This document shows, piece after piece, positions 1 to 9,264 of a stretch of 64,000 nt of DNA. This DNA comes from Peptoniphilus vaginalis. GTDB taxonomy: Bacteria; Bacillota; Clostridia; Tissierellales; Peptoniphilaceae. The translations under genes and the position numbers were made by a program. The stretch is taken from contig NZ_FXLP01000005.1 in assembly GCF_900176605.1 (NCBI RefSeq), positions 248,001-312,000 of the forward strand, written 5' to 3'. The notes beneath the pieces are model-generated. The model saw nothing but the letters and a program-made list of their open reading frames with translations, was not told where the DNA came from and did no database searches. Each line of letters begins with the position of its first letter. Position 1 is the stretch's first letter.

Positions 1-2340
1 GAAGAACTAACTATCGCAGCCTTAAACCAACTAACTAAGACTGAGGTCATAAACTCTAATCGTGGAATAATCTATGACAGAAATAGAAAGGAAATGGCAA
101 TTAACATAACAAAGTGCAACGTCTTTTATAACATGGATTATTTGAAGGAGAGGAAGGACGAAAGTGAAAGTGACTTCAAAAATAGGAAAGAAAAGTTATA
201 TGACGAAGATGCAAAAATTATTTCTGATGTAACTGGTATAGACTATGATGAAATTAGGTCTAAGATGGAAGGAGATAAGGTTGTAAGACTTGCTACAAAT
301 ATTGACAGAGGTAAGGCACAAGAATTAAAGGATATTAGGACAAAAATAATTAAAGAAAATAAAGAAAAGAAAGACAATAAAAAATCTAACCTCATTCCTA
401 TGACCATTGATGATGTAACAAGAAGGCTTTATCCCTTCAACAACTTGGCATCTTATATAATTGGTTTTACAAATGACGAAAATGTGGGTCAATATGGTAT
501 TGAGGCATCCTTTGACGAAGAATTATCAGGCATTTCAGGGAAAAATGTATCTCTAAAGGACAATGCTTCAAATAAAATTCCTCTTACAGATGAGGAGACT
601 TATGCGCCAAAGGAAGGTTATTCCGTTGTCTTGTCTATTGATTCCAATATCCAACAGTTTGCAGAAACTGCAGCTACAAAAGCAAAAAAGGAAAATATGG
701 CAGATAGGGTTTCTATAATAGTTCAGGATACAATGACTGGAGAAATCTTGGCAATGACAACTAAGGATGACTATAACTTAAATGATCCAAGAGAACCTAT
801 AAATGAAAAACAAGAAGAAGAGTGGGATAATTTAAGCGAAGAAGAGAAGATGGATATCCTCTACGACAACTGGAGAGACTTCAATGTCAACGACCAGTAT
901 GAACCAGGATCAACTTTTAAACTTATAACAGCAGCGGCTGCAATAGAAGAAAACACAGCCCAACCCGATTCGCAATATGTTTGTAATGGGTCAATGGTAA
1001 TTGGAAATAGTAGATTAACTTGTACAAGTCATACTAGAGGGAAAAAGACTCTTGCCAAGGCAATAGAAGAATCTTGTAACATGACTATGATTCAAGTTGG
1101 TCAAGGTTTGGGGGCTGAAAAGTTTTTAAAGTACATCAAGGCCTTTGGCTTTGGTAAAAAAACTGGAATTGAGCTTTATGGTGAATCTATTGGTATTGTT
1201 CCAAGGTCATACAAGGATATAAGTAAGGTTAATCTAGCAACAATGTCCTATGGTCACTCAATTGCAGTTTCTCCTATACAACTTATTAATGCAATAAGTG
1301 CCATTTCCAACGGAGGTTTCTTAAACAAGCCAACTCTTATAAAGGAAATAGTAGATGCCAATGGAAATGTAATAGAGAGAAAAAGAACTGAGCTTAGGAG
1401 AAGGGTAATATCCGAAGAAACTTCTGACAAAATGAAGATGATGATGAGAAGGGTAGTAGAAAAGGGTACAGGTAAGCTTGCCAAAATTCCAGGATATATA
1501 GTTGGAGGTAAGTCAGGTACTGCTAATATTGCAACACCAACTGGCTATCTTGATGCTTATAACTCATCCTTTGTTGGTGTAGCTCCTCTAAATGATCCAA
1601 GGCTTACTGTTCTTGTTGTTGTCAATAACCCTAAGGAAGGAATTCTTGGTGGGGCAGTTGCAGCACCAGTTGTACAAGAAGTTTTGTCTAAGTCTCTTAA
1701 CTATTTGAAGATACCAAAAACTGAAGAAGTTGATGAGAAAGATGAGTACGTATCTGTTCCAAATGTTGGAGGACTTCTTCTTGAGGATGCAGGTAAGATT
1801 TTAATAGATGCAGGGCTTAAGTTTAACAATAACTCTGAAACTGTATTACCTTATTCTGTTGTCACAAACCAAAATCCATCAGCAGGATCTAATGTGCTAA
1901 AGGGAACCATAGTTGATCTTGCAGTTAATGATAAGGACAGTGGTCTATTAATAATGCCTGACTTTAGCAAGAAGACTAGAAAAGAAAGCCAATCTATTTT
2001 AAATTCTATGAATTTAGAGTATAATATCAAAGGAAATGGCGACTTTATATCACAAAGTCCAAGACCTGGACAAAAATTAAGTGGCAGTGAACTTGTCACA
2101 CTTAACTACTCAAAAAGAGATGAGGATTTTGATAAGTCTAGTGAAGAAAATTCTAACAATAAGACTAATAATGAGAGGAAAAATTCTAACAGTGATAAAA
2201 GGTCTGAAGTAAATAATAAGAATAAAGAAAACAAAAAAGAGAATAAAAAAGATAGTAAGAAGTCAAAAAGTAAAAGAAAGAAGTCTAAGGAAAACTTAGA
2301 TAAAAATAATAAAGAAAGTAATAAAAGTAAAAGGAATTAG
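1..2340 (+). CDS. ftsI: FtsI/SpoVD-type penicillin-binding protein (5' end outside window)
   Basis: Class B transpeptidase that cross-links septal peptidoglycan outside the membrane. The frame is open from base 1 and already encodes the NRGIIYDRNRKE motif that follows the membrane anchor in this family, so the ATG at base 94 is internal and the true start lies upstream. The catalytic STFK box is at 910-921, SCN at 1072-1080 and KSGT at 1510-1521. Two PASTA domains follow (about 1747-1920 and 1930-2106). A tail of about 75 residues, almost entirely Lys, Asn, Ser and Glu, ends the protein; it is low-complexity and unusual for the family. mraY starts 11 bases downstream, as in a dcw cluster. The PASTA domains favour a PBP2x/SpoVD-like rather than an E. 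coli FtsI-like protein. Confidence 0.93.
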   Translation, partial: EELTIAALNQLTKTEVINSNRGIIYDRNRKEMAINITKCNVFYNMDYLKERKDESESDFKNRKEKLYDEDAKIISDVTGIDYDEIRSKMEGDKVVRLATNIDRGKAQELKDIRTKIIKENKEKKDNKKSNLIPMTIDDVTRRLYPFNNLASYIIGFTNDENVGQYGIEASFDEELSGISGKNVSLKDNASNKIPLTDEETYAPKEGYSVVLSIDSNIQQFAETAATKAKKENMADRVSIIVQDTMTGEILAMTTKDDYNLNDPREPINEKQEEEWDNLSEEEKMDILYDNWRDFNVNDQYEPGSTFKLITAAAAIEENTAQPDSQYVCNGSMVIGNSRLTCTSHTRGKKTLAKAIEESCNMTMIQVGQGLGAEKFLKYIKAFGFGKKTGIELYGESIGIVPRSYKDISKVNLATMSYGHSIAVSPIQLINAISAISNGGFLNKPTLIKEIVDANGNVIERKRTELRRRVISEETSDKMKMMMRRVVEKGTGKLAKIPGYIVGGKSGTANIATPTGYLDAYNSSFVGVAPLNDPRLTVLVVVNNPKEGILGGAVAAPVVQEVLSKSLNYLKIPKTEEVDEKDEYVSVPNVGGLLLEDAGKILIDAGLKFNNNSETVLPYSVVTNQNPSAGSNVLKGTIVDLAVNDKDSGLLIMPDFSKKTRKESQSILNSMNLEYNIKGNGDFISQSPRPGQKLSGSELVTLNYSKRDEDFDKSSEENSNNKTNNERKNSNSDKRSEVNNKNKENKKENKKDSKKSKSKRKKSKENLDKNNKESNKSKRN

Positions 2341-2351
2341 GATAAAGTATA

Positions 2352-3302
2352 ATGAATTATTTAATTAATATAGGAGTGGGATTAATTCTATCCATAATCT
2401 TGGGCAGGATTATAATTCCATTATTAAGAAGGTTACACGCAGGACAAAGTATAAGAGAAGATGGACCTCAGTCTCACTTAGTTAAAAGTGGGACTCCAAC
2501 TATTGGTGGCTTAATCTTTCTAGCATCAGTAATTATAACAAGTCTTGTTACGGCAAATTTTAAGTTATCAGTTTTAATGATACTTTTCTCAACACTTGCC
2601 TTTGGAGCAGTTGGATTTATTGATGACTACATCAAAGTTGTTATGAAGAGAAACCTAGGTCTACGTGCATATCAAAAACTTCTTCTTCAAATTTTGGTTG
2701 CGGTAATTTTAATAATTTATCAATATAATTCAAAAGAAATAGGGACAGACCTTTATATTCCTTTTATAAAGGATTACAGATCAATAGGATTTTTATATAT
2801 TCCCTTTGTAATTTTTGTAATTGTTGGGACAGTAAACTCAGTAAACCTAACTGACGGGTTAGACGGTCTTTCATCTAGTGTGACAATTATCTGTCTCTTA
2901 TTTTTCAATTTTGTAGCAATTAAACTTCAAAGATATGAAATTGCAGGATTTTGCTTAGCACTTGCTGGGGCGCTAATTGGCTTCTTATACTACAATAAGT
3001 TCCCAGCTAAGGTCTTTATGGGAGATACAGGATCTCTTGCCCTAGGAGGTGCAATATCTGCAATTGCCCTTCTTTTAAATGTGCCTCTAATTTTACCTAT
3101 AGCTGGTGGAATTTACTTTATTGAAACACTTTCAGTTATAATTCAAGTAGTTAGTTTTAAAACTAGGGGAAAGAGAGTTTTCCTTATGTCACCACTTCAC
3201 CATCATTTTGAACAAAAGGGATGGCATGAGAAAAAAATAGTTGCAGTATTTTCATTAGTGGAACTTATACTTTGTATGATTTCCTACTTAATTTTATTTT
3301 AG
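2352..3302 (+). CDS. mraY: Phospho-MurNAc-pentapeptide transferase MraY
   Basis: Integral membrane enzyme that transfers phospho-MurNAc-pentapeptide from UDP to undecaprenyl phosphate, giving lipid I. The 316-residue product is almost entirely hydrophobic helices, the usual topology. The family signatures are present: the DDY aspartates at about residues 91-93, NLTDGLDG at about 165-172, and the HHHFE loop near residue 283. Length is normal. The start follows a short AGGA-type ribosome site. It sits between the PBP and murD with gaps of about 10 bases, so it is almost certainly cotranscribed with them. Confidence 0.96.
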   Translation: MNYLINIGVGLILSIILGRIIIPLLRRLHAGQSIREDGPQSHLVKSGTPTIGGLIFLASVIITSLVTANFKLSVLMILFSTLAFGAVGFIDDYIKVVMKRNLGLRAYQKLLLQILVAVILIIYQYNSKEIGTDLYIPFIKDYRSIGFLYIPFVIFVIVGTVNSVNLTDGLDGLSSSVTIICLLFFNFVAIKLQRYEIAGFCLALAGALIGFLYYNKFPAKVFMGDTGSLALGGAISAIALLLNVPLILPIAGGIYFIETLSVIIQVVSFKTRGKRVFLMSPLHHHFEQKGWHEKKIVAVFSLVELILCMISYLILF

Positions 3303-3312
3303 GTGATTTGAG

Positions 3313-4632
3313 ATGTTAGAAAACAAAAATATATTAATAATGGGCTTTGGCGTTACTGGAAAGACAGCACTAAAGTTTTTAAAAGAATTTCCATGTAAAA
3401 TTTATGTCTATGATAGCAATCAAGACCTTCAAAAATTAAATGTTGAAGAAGATTTTATTATTTTCAAAGATGAAGATCTTGATAATATTGATTTGATAGT
3501 AAAAAGTCCAGGAATTTATCCCTTCCATGAACTCTTAGAAAAAGCTAGAGAAAAGAATATTGAAATTATTTCTGATATTGAACTTAGCTATAGAAATTTA
3601 AAAACAAAGAATATTATTGCAGTTACTGGCACTAATGGAAAGACTACAACAACTACCATTCTTGGGGATATCCTAAGAAGGGTAGCAAAAACTTTTGTTG
3701 TGGGAAATATTGGAAGAGGAATTCTTGAAATAACTAAAAAATCTAAGGCTGAAGATTATGTTGTTATAGAAGCGTCTTCCTTCCAACTAGAGAATACCAT
3801 TTATTTTAAACCACATATTGCAGTGCTTACTTATGTGACAAGCGACCACTTAGACTGGCACAAGACTAGACAAAACTATGTGAATGCAAAGTTTAAGATT
3901 TTCAAAAACCAAGATGAAAATGACTTTGCAATTTTAAATTATGAAGATAGGGATCTTGCAGATAAATATAATTTAAAAGCAGAAAGATATTATTTCTCTA
4001 TGGAAAAAATCTCTGAAAAGGGAGCCTACCTTGACCAAGGTAAAATTTATTTCAACGACGGAGTTAAGATAGAAGAAATTTTAGATGTTAAGGATATAAA
4101 AATACCTGGAGACCACAACGTAAGAAATATTATGGCTGCAATAATTGCTTGCAAACTCTTAAATATTGATTTAGATATTATAAAAAAATCAATTGCATCT
4201 TTTACTGGAGTTGAACATAGAATTGAATTCGTAAGAGAAGTTGATGGAGTTAAATACTATAACGATTCCAAGGGAACAAACCCAGACTCTACTGAAGTTG
4301 CAGTAGCCGCTATGTATGGAGATGTAGTTTTAATCGCTGGTGGTTACGACAAGGGTGCTGACTTTGATAACTTAATAGAAAAATCTAAGGATAAATTGAA
4401 GACAGCTATTCTATTTGGACAAACAGCAGAAAAAATTTCTGAGTCATGTAAGAAGTATGGAGTAGAATTTTATATTACAGAAGACTTAAAAAAGGCAGTA
4501 GAACTAGCAAAAAAACTTGCTGTAAAGGGTGATGACGTCTTACTTTCACCAGCATGTGCTTCATGGGATATGTATAAGAGCTATGAAGTGAGGGGTCAAC
4601 ACTTTAAAGACCTTGTAAAAGAGTTGGTGTAG
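3313..4632 (+). CDS. murD: UDP-MurNAc-L-alanine--D-glutamate ligase MurD
   Basis: Cytoplasmic Mur ligase that adds D-glutamate to UDP-MurNAc-L-Ala using ATP. The 439-residue protein has an N-terminal nucleotide-binding fold, the ATP loop GTNGKTT at residues 106-112, the central-domain DSKGTNPDST signature, and the C-terminal LSPACASWDMY motif typical of MurD. Length is normal for the family. The stop codon TAG is directly followed by the ATG of ftsW, so the two genes are translationally linked. MurC and MurB are not encoded nearby. Confidence 0.96.
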   Translation: MLENKNILIMGFGVTGKTALKFLKEFPCKIYVYDSNQDLQKLNVEEDFIIFKDEDLDNIDLIVKSPGIYPFHELLEKAREKNIEIISDIELSYRNLKTKNIIAVTGTNGKTTTTTILGDILRRVAKTFVVGNIGRGILEITKKSKAEDYVVIEASSFQLENTIYFKPHIAVLTYVTSDHLDWHKTRQNYVNAKFKIFKNQDENDFAILNYEDRDLADKYNLKAERYYFSMEKISEKGAYLDQGKIYFNDGVKIEEILDVKDIKIPGDHNVRNIMAAIIACKLLNIDLDIIKKSIASFTGVEHRIEFVREVDGVKYYNDSKGTNPDSTEVAVAAMYGDVVLIAGGYDKGADFDNLIEKSKDKLKTAILFGQTAEKISESCKKYGVEFYITEDLKKAVELAKKLAVKGDDVLLSPACASWDMYKSYEVRGQHFKDLVKELV

Positions 4633-5739
4633 ATGAAGTTAAAAAAGGAAATGAAAGATATAGACCTGATGTTGCTTTTGACTACAATTTTTCTTATTGT
4701 GATTGGTCTTGTAGCAGTTACATCAGCTTCCTTTCCCACAGCAAAAAAATATAATCTAAACAGTTTCCATTACTTAGCTAGGCAATCTGGTTTCTTAATA
4801 ATAGGAATTGTTGCCCTATTTATGATAATAAAAATGCCAAGGGCAGTAATTTATAAAAATATCGATTGGTTATTCCCCTTTAGTATTATCTTGATACTCC
4901 TTCTATGGTCGCCACTAGGAGACAAGTCAAAGGGTCAAGTAAGATGGCTAGACTTAAAAATAATTAGGTTTCAACCTTCGGATATTTTGAAATTATCGTC
5001 AATAATATATTTAGCCAAGTACTTGGCTAAGCACATCTACTCTTTAAGAGATAAAAAAATTTTCTTAACGGCAGTAGCTATAATGGGTATATCTGTTGGA
5101 CCAATTATGATAAAGGACTTCTCAACAGCAGTTGTTATTGGAGTCGGTCTATTTGCTATTTTACTAGCAAGTGGAATTACAAAAAAACAATTTTTATTCT
5201 TAATCCTACTTGGTATAGGTTTAATCTATGTAATCTTAAAGGATCCAGAAAATAAATTTAGAATAATGAGAATTCTAGGATTTGTGTCTGATTCAACAGA
5301 TTATCAATCAGCAGCCCTTTATCAATCAAGGCAATCTTTATATGCCTTTGCCCTAGGAGGATATTCTGGAGTAGGTTTATTTAGGTCTAGACAAAAGTAC
5401 ACTAACCTACCAGAAGCCTATACAGACTTTATTTTTTCTGTAATTGCGGAAGAATTTGGTTTTATTGGAACTTTTATAGTAATATTATTATTTGTAATAT
5501 ATATTTACAGGGGATACATGATTGCCTTTAAGGCTACTAATTACTTTGATAAGTTTACAGCTATTGGGATGACAACATATATTGGTATTCAAGCCTTTTT
5601 TAATATGGGGGTCTGTGCCAAGATTCTTCCAGTAACTGGTATAACTTTACCCTTTATTTCTTATGGGGGTACAGCTCTTGTAATGGCACTTGTATCTACA
5701 GCAATTTTATTAAAAATTTCGAAAGAAGGTACGCTATGA
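4633..5739 (+). CDS. ftsW: Septal SEDS glycosyltransferase FtsW
   Basis: Membrane peptidoglycan polymerase of the SEDS family that works with the class B PBP at the septum. The 368-residue product has about ten hydrophobic segments, the family signature SVIAEEFGFIG, and the C-terminal pattern LPFISYGGTALV shared by FtsW, RodA and SpoVE. Its place between murD and murG in the division cluster favours FtsW over RodA. The start abuts the murD stop and the gene overlaps murG by four bases (ATGA). Confidence 0.93.
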   Translation: MKLKKEMKDIDLMLLLTTIFLIVIGLVAVTSASFPTAKKYNLNSFHYLARQSGFLIIGIVALFMIIKMPRAVIYKNIDWLFPFSIILILLLWSPLGDKSKGQVRWLDLKIIRFQPSDILKLSSIIYLAKYLAKHIYSLRDKKIFLTAVAIMGISVGPIMIKDFSTAVVIGVGLFAILLASGITKKQFLFLILLGIGLIYVILKDPENKFRIMRILGFVSDSTDYQSAALYQSRQSLYAFALGGYSGVGLFRSRQKYTNLPEAYTDFIFSVIAEEFGFIGTFIVILLFVIYIYRGYMIAFKATNYFDKFTAIGMTTYIGIQAFFNMGVCAKILPVTGITLPFISYGGTALVMALVSTAILLKISKEGTL

Positions 5740-6815
5740 AATATATTTTATCCGGTGGCGGTACTGGTGGACATATATATCCAGCTCTAGCAATTGGAGA
5801 AGAAATTAAAAAGAAAGACAAGGAAGCAGATATATTATACGTTGGTAAGAAAAATTCTTTAGAAGAAGAATTAGCCGAGAAGTATAATTTTGATTTTAAG
5901 GGAATAGATATTTCTGGCCTTCCAAGAAAAAAATTAAATAAAGATACAGTCATAACTTTCTTTAACCTCATGAAGGGGTTAAGGGAATGTAGCAAAATAA
6001 TTCATGATTTTAAACCAGATTTTGTAATTGGAACGGGTGGATATGTTTGTGCTCCTATAGTTTTTAAAGCTCAACAAAAAAAGATAAAGACAGTAGTGCA
6101 AGAACAAAATGCCTACCCAGGTAAGACAAATAAAATTCTTGCCAAGAAGGCTGACTATGTCTTTATTAACTTTGAAGAAGCTAAAAAGTATTTAGATAAC
6201 GACAACATCATCTTCACAGGTAATCCTGTGAGAGATGTATTTTCTCATTTAGATAGGGAGAAATCTAGAAGAGAATTAAACATTAAAGATAAAGAAAAAT
6301 TTGTATTTTCCTTTGGTGGATCTGGAGGACAAGAATCTACAAATGATGCAATTTTAGAAATTCTAAAAGAGAATAAGAGTCTTCCTTTTAAGTTAACTCA
6401 TGTCACTGGTAGAGAACATTATAAGGCTTTTATGGAAAAGGTGGATGAACTTCCAGATAATGTTGAAATACTAGATTATACACATAAGGTTTATGATTAC
6501 CTATCAAGTGCAGACCTTGTTATAGCATCATCATCTGCTATGACCCTTGCAGAAATATCTGCATTAGGTCTTGCATCTATATTAATCCCAAAGGCTTACA
6601 CTGCTGGTAACCACCAATATTATAATGCCATGAGCTACAAAAATATGGGTGCATCTAGGGTTATTGAAGAAAAGGACTTAAATGGAAATGTGCTATTGGA
6701 AGAAATAAATAAAATTATTGATGATGATGAAGAAAGAAATGAGATGGCGAAAAATTCAAAGAAACTCGCCAGTCCAGATGCAGTTTCAAAAATAGTTGAT
6801 ATGATTTTAAAGTGA
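5736..6815 (+). CDS. murG: UDP-GlcNAc:lipid I N-acetylglucosaminyltransferase MurG
   Basis: Peripheral membrane GT-B glycosyltransferase that adds GlcNAc to lipid I, making lipid II. The 359-residue protein has the N-terminal glycine-rich loop GGGTGGHIYPALA at residues 7-19, the TGGYVCAPIV segment, EQNAYPGKTNK, and a C-terminal donor-binding half with SSSAMTLAEISALG. Length is normal. It overlaps ftsW by four bases and lies only four bases before divIB, so it belongs to the same transcript. Confidence 0.96.
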   Translation: MKYILSGGGTGGHIYPALAIGEEIKKKDKEADILYVGKKNSLEEELAEKYNFDFKGIDISGLPRKKLNKDTVITFFNLMKGLRECSKIIHDFKPDFVIGTGGYVCAPIVFKAQQKKIKTVVQEQNAYPGKTNKILAKKADYVFINFEEAKKYLDNDNIIFTGNPVRDVFSHLDREKSRRELNIKDKEKFVFSFGGSGGQESTNDAILEILKENKSLPFKLTHVTGREHYKAFMEKVDELPDNVEILDYTHKVYDYLSSADLVIASSSAMTLAEISALGLASILIPKAYTAGNHQYYNAMSYKNMGASRVIEEKDLNGNVLLEEINKIIDDDEERNEMAKNSKKLASPDAVSKIVDMILK

Positions 6816-6819
6816 TTTT

Positions 6820-7671
6820 ATGAAAAAGATGGAAAAGAGAAAAAGAAAACTGAATAAAAAGAAAAGATATTTTAGAATTTTTAGTAGGTTTTTTATATTC
6901 TTTTCCTTCATTTTTTTGATAATCTTTGCTCTTAAAAACTCAAATTTTTTTGATGTAACAAGTATCACCATAGAGGGCAATAAAAATGTGAGCTCTGCTA
7001 AGATAAAAAAGGTTACTGACTTACATAAGGGAAGTAAATTTTTTGTGGTATCAAAAAAATATAGAATTAAAAAACTAAAAAAGGTTCCTTATATAGAAGA
7101 CGCTAAAATTTCTTACAGCTTAAGGGGTAGAGTGAAAATAAAGGTAAAGGAAAGACTTCCTTATTACCAAATAGATGCCAATGATTACTTATTAGTTGAT
7201 GATAACTTCAGAATTCTTGAAAACTCAGATAAGAAAAGAGACAACTTAGTTAACTTATCTGGATTTAATGTTGAGAACCCACAGGCTGGGAACTATATAC
7301 TCACAAATAAAGAGGATCAAGAAAAGAGGAATCTTTTGCTGGAACTTAGAAATGACGAGTATTCACTTCGTGGAAATATTAGAGATATTGAGCTCTTAGA
7401 TTCTATTTCAACTTTTACTACAGTAGATGGAATTAAAATTGAATTTGGATCTTATTCTAATATTGAATACAAACTTAAGATGCTTTCATTAATTTTGAAG
7501 GACATTAGCACTACAAATAAAAATGCAGTTTTAATTCAAATGGAAAAGGGAGACAGCCCAGTTTTAATTACTGATGGAGAAAAAGATTCTAAATCAGACA
7601 AAGAAGAAAATAAAAATTTAAAAAAAGAAGAAAATAAAGATAAATCTTATAGAGAAATAAATCAAGATTAG
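6820..7671 (+). CDS. divIB: Cell division protein DivIB/FtsQ
   Basis: Bitopic division protein that links divisome parts outside the membrane. The product has a very basic cytoplasmic start, one transmembrane helix at about residues 19-40, then a POTRA-like segment starting FFDVTSITIEGN and the beta domain of the FtsQ/DivIB family. Sequence identity in this family is low, so the call rests on topology, the POTRA pattern and the location directly before ftsZ. The last 30 or so residues are a Lys/Glu/Asp-rich low-complexity tail, echoing the tail of the PBP upstream. Confidence 0.88.
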   Translation: MKKMEKRKRKLNKKKRYFRIFSRFFIFFSFIFLIIFALKNSNFFDVTSITIEGNKNVSSAKIKKVTDLHKGSKFFVVSKKYRIKKLKKVPYIEDAKISYSLRGRVKIKVKERLPYYQIDANDYLLVDDNFRILENSDKKRDNLVNLSGFNVENPQAGNYILTNKEDQEKRNLLLELRNDEYSLRGNIRDIELLDSISTFTTVDGIKIEFGSYSNIEYKLKMLSLILKDISTTNKNAVLIQMEKGDSPVLITDGEKDSKSDKEENKNLKKEENKDKSYREINQD

Positions 7672-7710
7672 ATAAAATGCAAATTAAAGGACACTTTTAA
7701 CCTTTATATA

Positions 7711-7739
7711 TTGACTATTTCACACTATTTCTATAAAAT
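7711..7739 (+). promoter_or_regulatory. Probable promoter of ftsZ
   Basis: TTGACT at 7711-7716 and TAAAAT at 7734-7739 are separated by 17 bases in the 110-base gap between divIB and ftsZ. This would let ftsZ be transcribed apart from the wall-synthesis genes. It is seen by pattern only. Confidence 0.6.
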
Positions 7740-7788
7740 GGTAGTAATGAATATAAAAATAATTATTTAGTATACGAGGAGGATGTTT

Positions 7789-8877
7789 ATGTTGGAATTC
7801 GATATGGACCAAGACGATTTTGCCAAAATTAAAGTAGTTGGCGTTGGTGGCGGCGGAAATAACGCTGTTAATAGAATGATTGATGCTGGTGTAAAGGGCG
7901 TTGAATTTTTAGTATTCAACACTGATAGACAAGCACTTAAAAATTCAAATGCTGAAACTAAAATTCAACTTGGAGAAAAAATTACTAAGGGACTTGGAGC
8001 AGGTGCTAATCCTGAAATTGGTGAACAAGCTGCTGAAGAATCTTTAGATGAAATTAGAGAAGCCCTAACTGGTGCTGATATGGTATTTATCACTGCAGGA
8101 ATGGGTGGAGGTACTGGTACTGGTGCTGCTCCTGTTATTGCAGATGTAGCAAAAGAATTAGGTCTACTTACTGTTGGTGTTGTTACAAAACCTTTCACAT
8201 TTGAAGGTAGAAAAAGAGCAAAATCAGCTGAATTAGGTATTAATGCTCTTAAGGGAAAAGTTGATACATTAGTTATAATTCCAAACGACAGACTTCTAAG
8301 TATTGCAGATAAAAAGACTAGCTTCTCACAAGCCTTTGAAATGGCTGATGATATTTTAAAACAAGGTATCCAAGGTATTTCAGATTTAATTTCTGTTCCT
8401 AACCTAATTAACCTTGACTTTGCTGACGTTAAGACAATTATGTTCGACAAGGGCATTGCTCACATGGGTATTGGACGTGCATCTGGAGATGACAGAGCAA
8501 CAGAAGCAGCTAAGCTTGCAATAAACTCTCCTCTACTAGAAACTTCAATAGAAGGAGCAAAATCTGTTCTTTTAAACATTACAGCAGGTTCAGACCTTGG
8601 TATTTTTGAAGTTAATGAAGCAGCTGATCTTATTAGAGATTGCGTATCTGAAGATGCTAATATTATCTTTGGAGCAGGAATTGATGAATCACTTAAGGAT
8701 GAAGTTAAGATTACAGTTATAGCTACTGAATTTGAACAATACAAAGATGACAAGAAAGACAAAAAGGATAATAAAGGAGAACTTGGTCAAAAGTCTCCCA
8801 TTGAATCTCTTGAAGATAATGAAGAAGATAATGGAGAACTTAAAATCCCTTCTTTCTTAAGAATTAACAGAAAATAA
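7789..8877 (+). CDS. ftsZ: Cell division GTPase FtsZ
   Basis: Tubulin-like GTPase that forms the cytoplasmic Z ring. The GTP-binding signature GGGTGTG is at residues 106-112, and the [13 protein letters not shown] start is characteristic. A Lys/Asp-rich linker leads to a conserved C-terminal peptide ending [10 protein letters not shown], the docking site for FtsA, SepF and similar partners. The start is the ATG at 7789, six bases after a strong GAGGAGG; an in-frame ATG at 7783 directly abuts that site and is too close. No ftsA is next to it, so another anchor such as SepF may hold the ring. A terminator follows directly. Confidence 0.97.
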   Translation: MLEFDMDQDDFAKIKVVGVGGGGNNAVNRMIDAGVKGVEFLVFNTDRQALKNSNAETKIQLGEKITKGLGAGANPEIGEQAAEESLDEIREALTGADMVFITAGMGGGTGTGAAPVIADVAKELGLLTVGVVTKPFTFEGRKRAKSAELGINALKGKVDTLVIIPNDRLLSIADKKTSFSQAFEMADDILKQGIQGISDLISVPNLINLDFADVKTIMFDKGIAHMGIGRASGDDRATEAAKLAINSPLLETSIEGAKSVLLNITAGSDLGIFEVNEAADLIRDCVSEDANIIFGAGIDESLKDEVKITVIATEFEQYKDDKKDKKDNKGELGQKSPIESLEDNEEDNGELKIPSFLRINRK

Positions 8878-8892
8878 ATTAATCAAAGATTT

Positions 8893-8918
8893 AGGACATT
8901 GGAGACAATGTCCTTTTT
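8893..8918 (+). terminator. Terminator after ftsZ
   Basis: A 9-bp perfect stem, AGGACATTG with CAATGTCCT, has a four-base loop and is followed by a T run. It begins 15 bases after the ftsZ stop. Confidence 0.9.
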
Positions 8919-8977
8919 GATTGCAAATAAGTTAGTAAAGAATTTACAATTTTTTGATTGCAAGAATAAGTTAGCAA
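8914..8977. repeat. Imperfect direct repeat of about 25 bp
   Basis: TTTTTGATTGCAA followed by ATAAGTTAG and AA occurs at 8914-8938 and again at 8951-8977. The copies differ by a two-base insertion (GA) and one substitution, and start 37 bases apart. The first copy begins in the T run of the ftsZ terminator. The function is unknown; it may be a binding site or a duplicated promoter-like element. Confidence 0.7.
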
Positions 8978-9175
8978 CTTAGGGGAAGTAAAGTAGGGGT
9001 TAACATCTTCCAAGTTGGTTGGGTGAAATTTTTTAATATGACATTAAGTCCTTGTAGTTAATCAAAGAGTCAATGCAGAACTTTTCACAAAACTCCTAAA
9101 TGTTGGGCGAGGTATTTAATAAGATTATTAAGTTAGTTAATATTAATTAGCTGGGCATTAGTGTCCAGCTTTTTT
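8976..9175 (+). ncRNA. Candidate small RNA between ftsZ and nrdR
   Basis: The 387-base stretch between ftsZ and nrdR has no plausible protein gene. About 200 bases of it, from the second direct repeat onward, end in a clear intrinsic terminator (stem 9149-9157 with 9162-9170, then TTTTT). Possible long-range pairing joins AACTTA (8976-8981) with TAAGTT (9129-9134), and GTGAAA with TTTCAC inside. The size and paired ends would suit a 6S-like RNA, but I cannot identify conserved features of 6S, tmRNA, SRP RNA or RNase P. The 5' end is a guess. Confidence 0.35.
9149..9175 (+). terminator. Terminator closing the ftsZ-nrdR gap
   Basis: AGCTGGGCA pairs with TGTCCAGCT (one G-U pair) across a TTAG loop and is followed by TTTTT. 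No coding gene ends nearby, so something non-coding is probably transcribed into it. Confidence 0.8.
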
Positions 9176-9189
9176 ATATTGTCTTGCAA

Positions 9190-9218
9190 TTGATTAATAA
9201 ATTTTTAAGTGATATTAT
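9190..9218 (+). promoter_or_regulatory. Probable promoter of nrdR
   Basis: TTGATT at 9190-9195 and TATTAT at 9213-9218 are spaced by 17 bases. A small GGTCC-TTTT-GGACC inverted repeat (9229-9242) lies at the expected start of the transcript, before the ribosome site. Confidence 0.55.
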
Positions 9219-9264
9219 TTAGTTAAATGGTCCTTTTGGACCTTATTTGAATGAGGTGAAAAGT

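Noticed and set aside
7965-8456. Long open frame on the minus strand inside ftsZ (163 codons)
   Set aside because: It is a mirror of the ftsZ reading frame, with no ribosome site and no recognisable protein.
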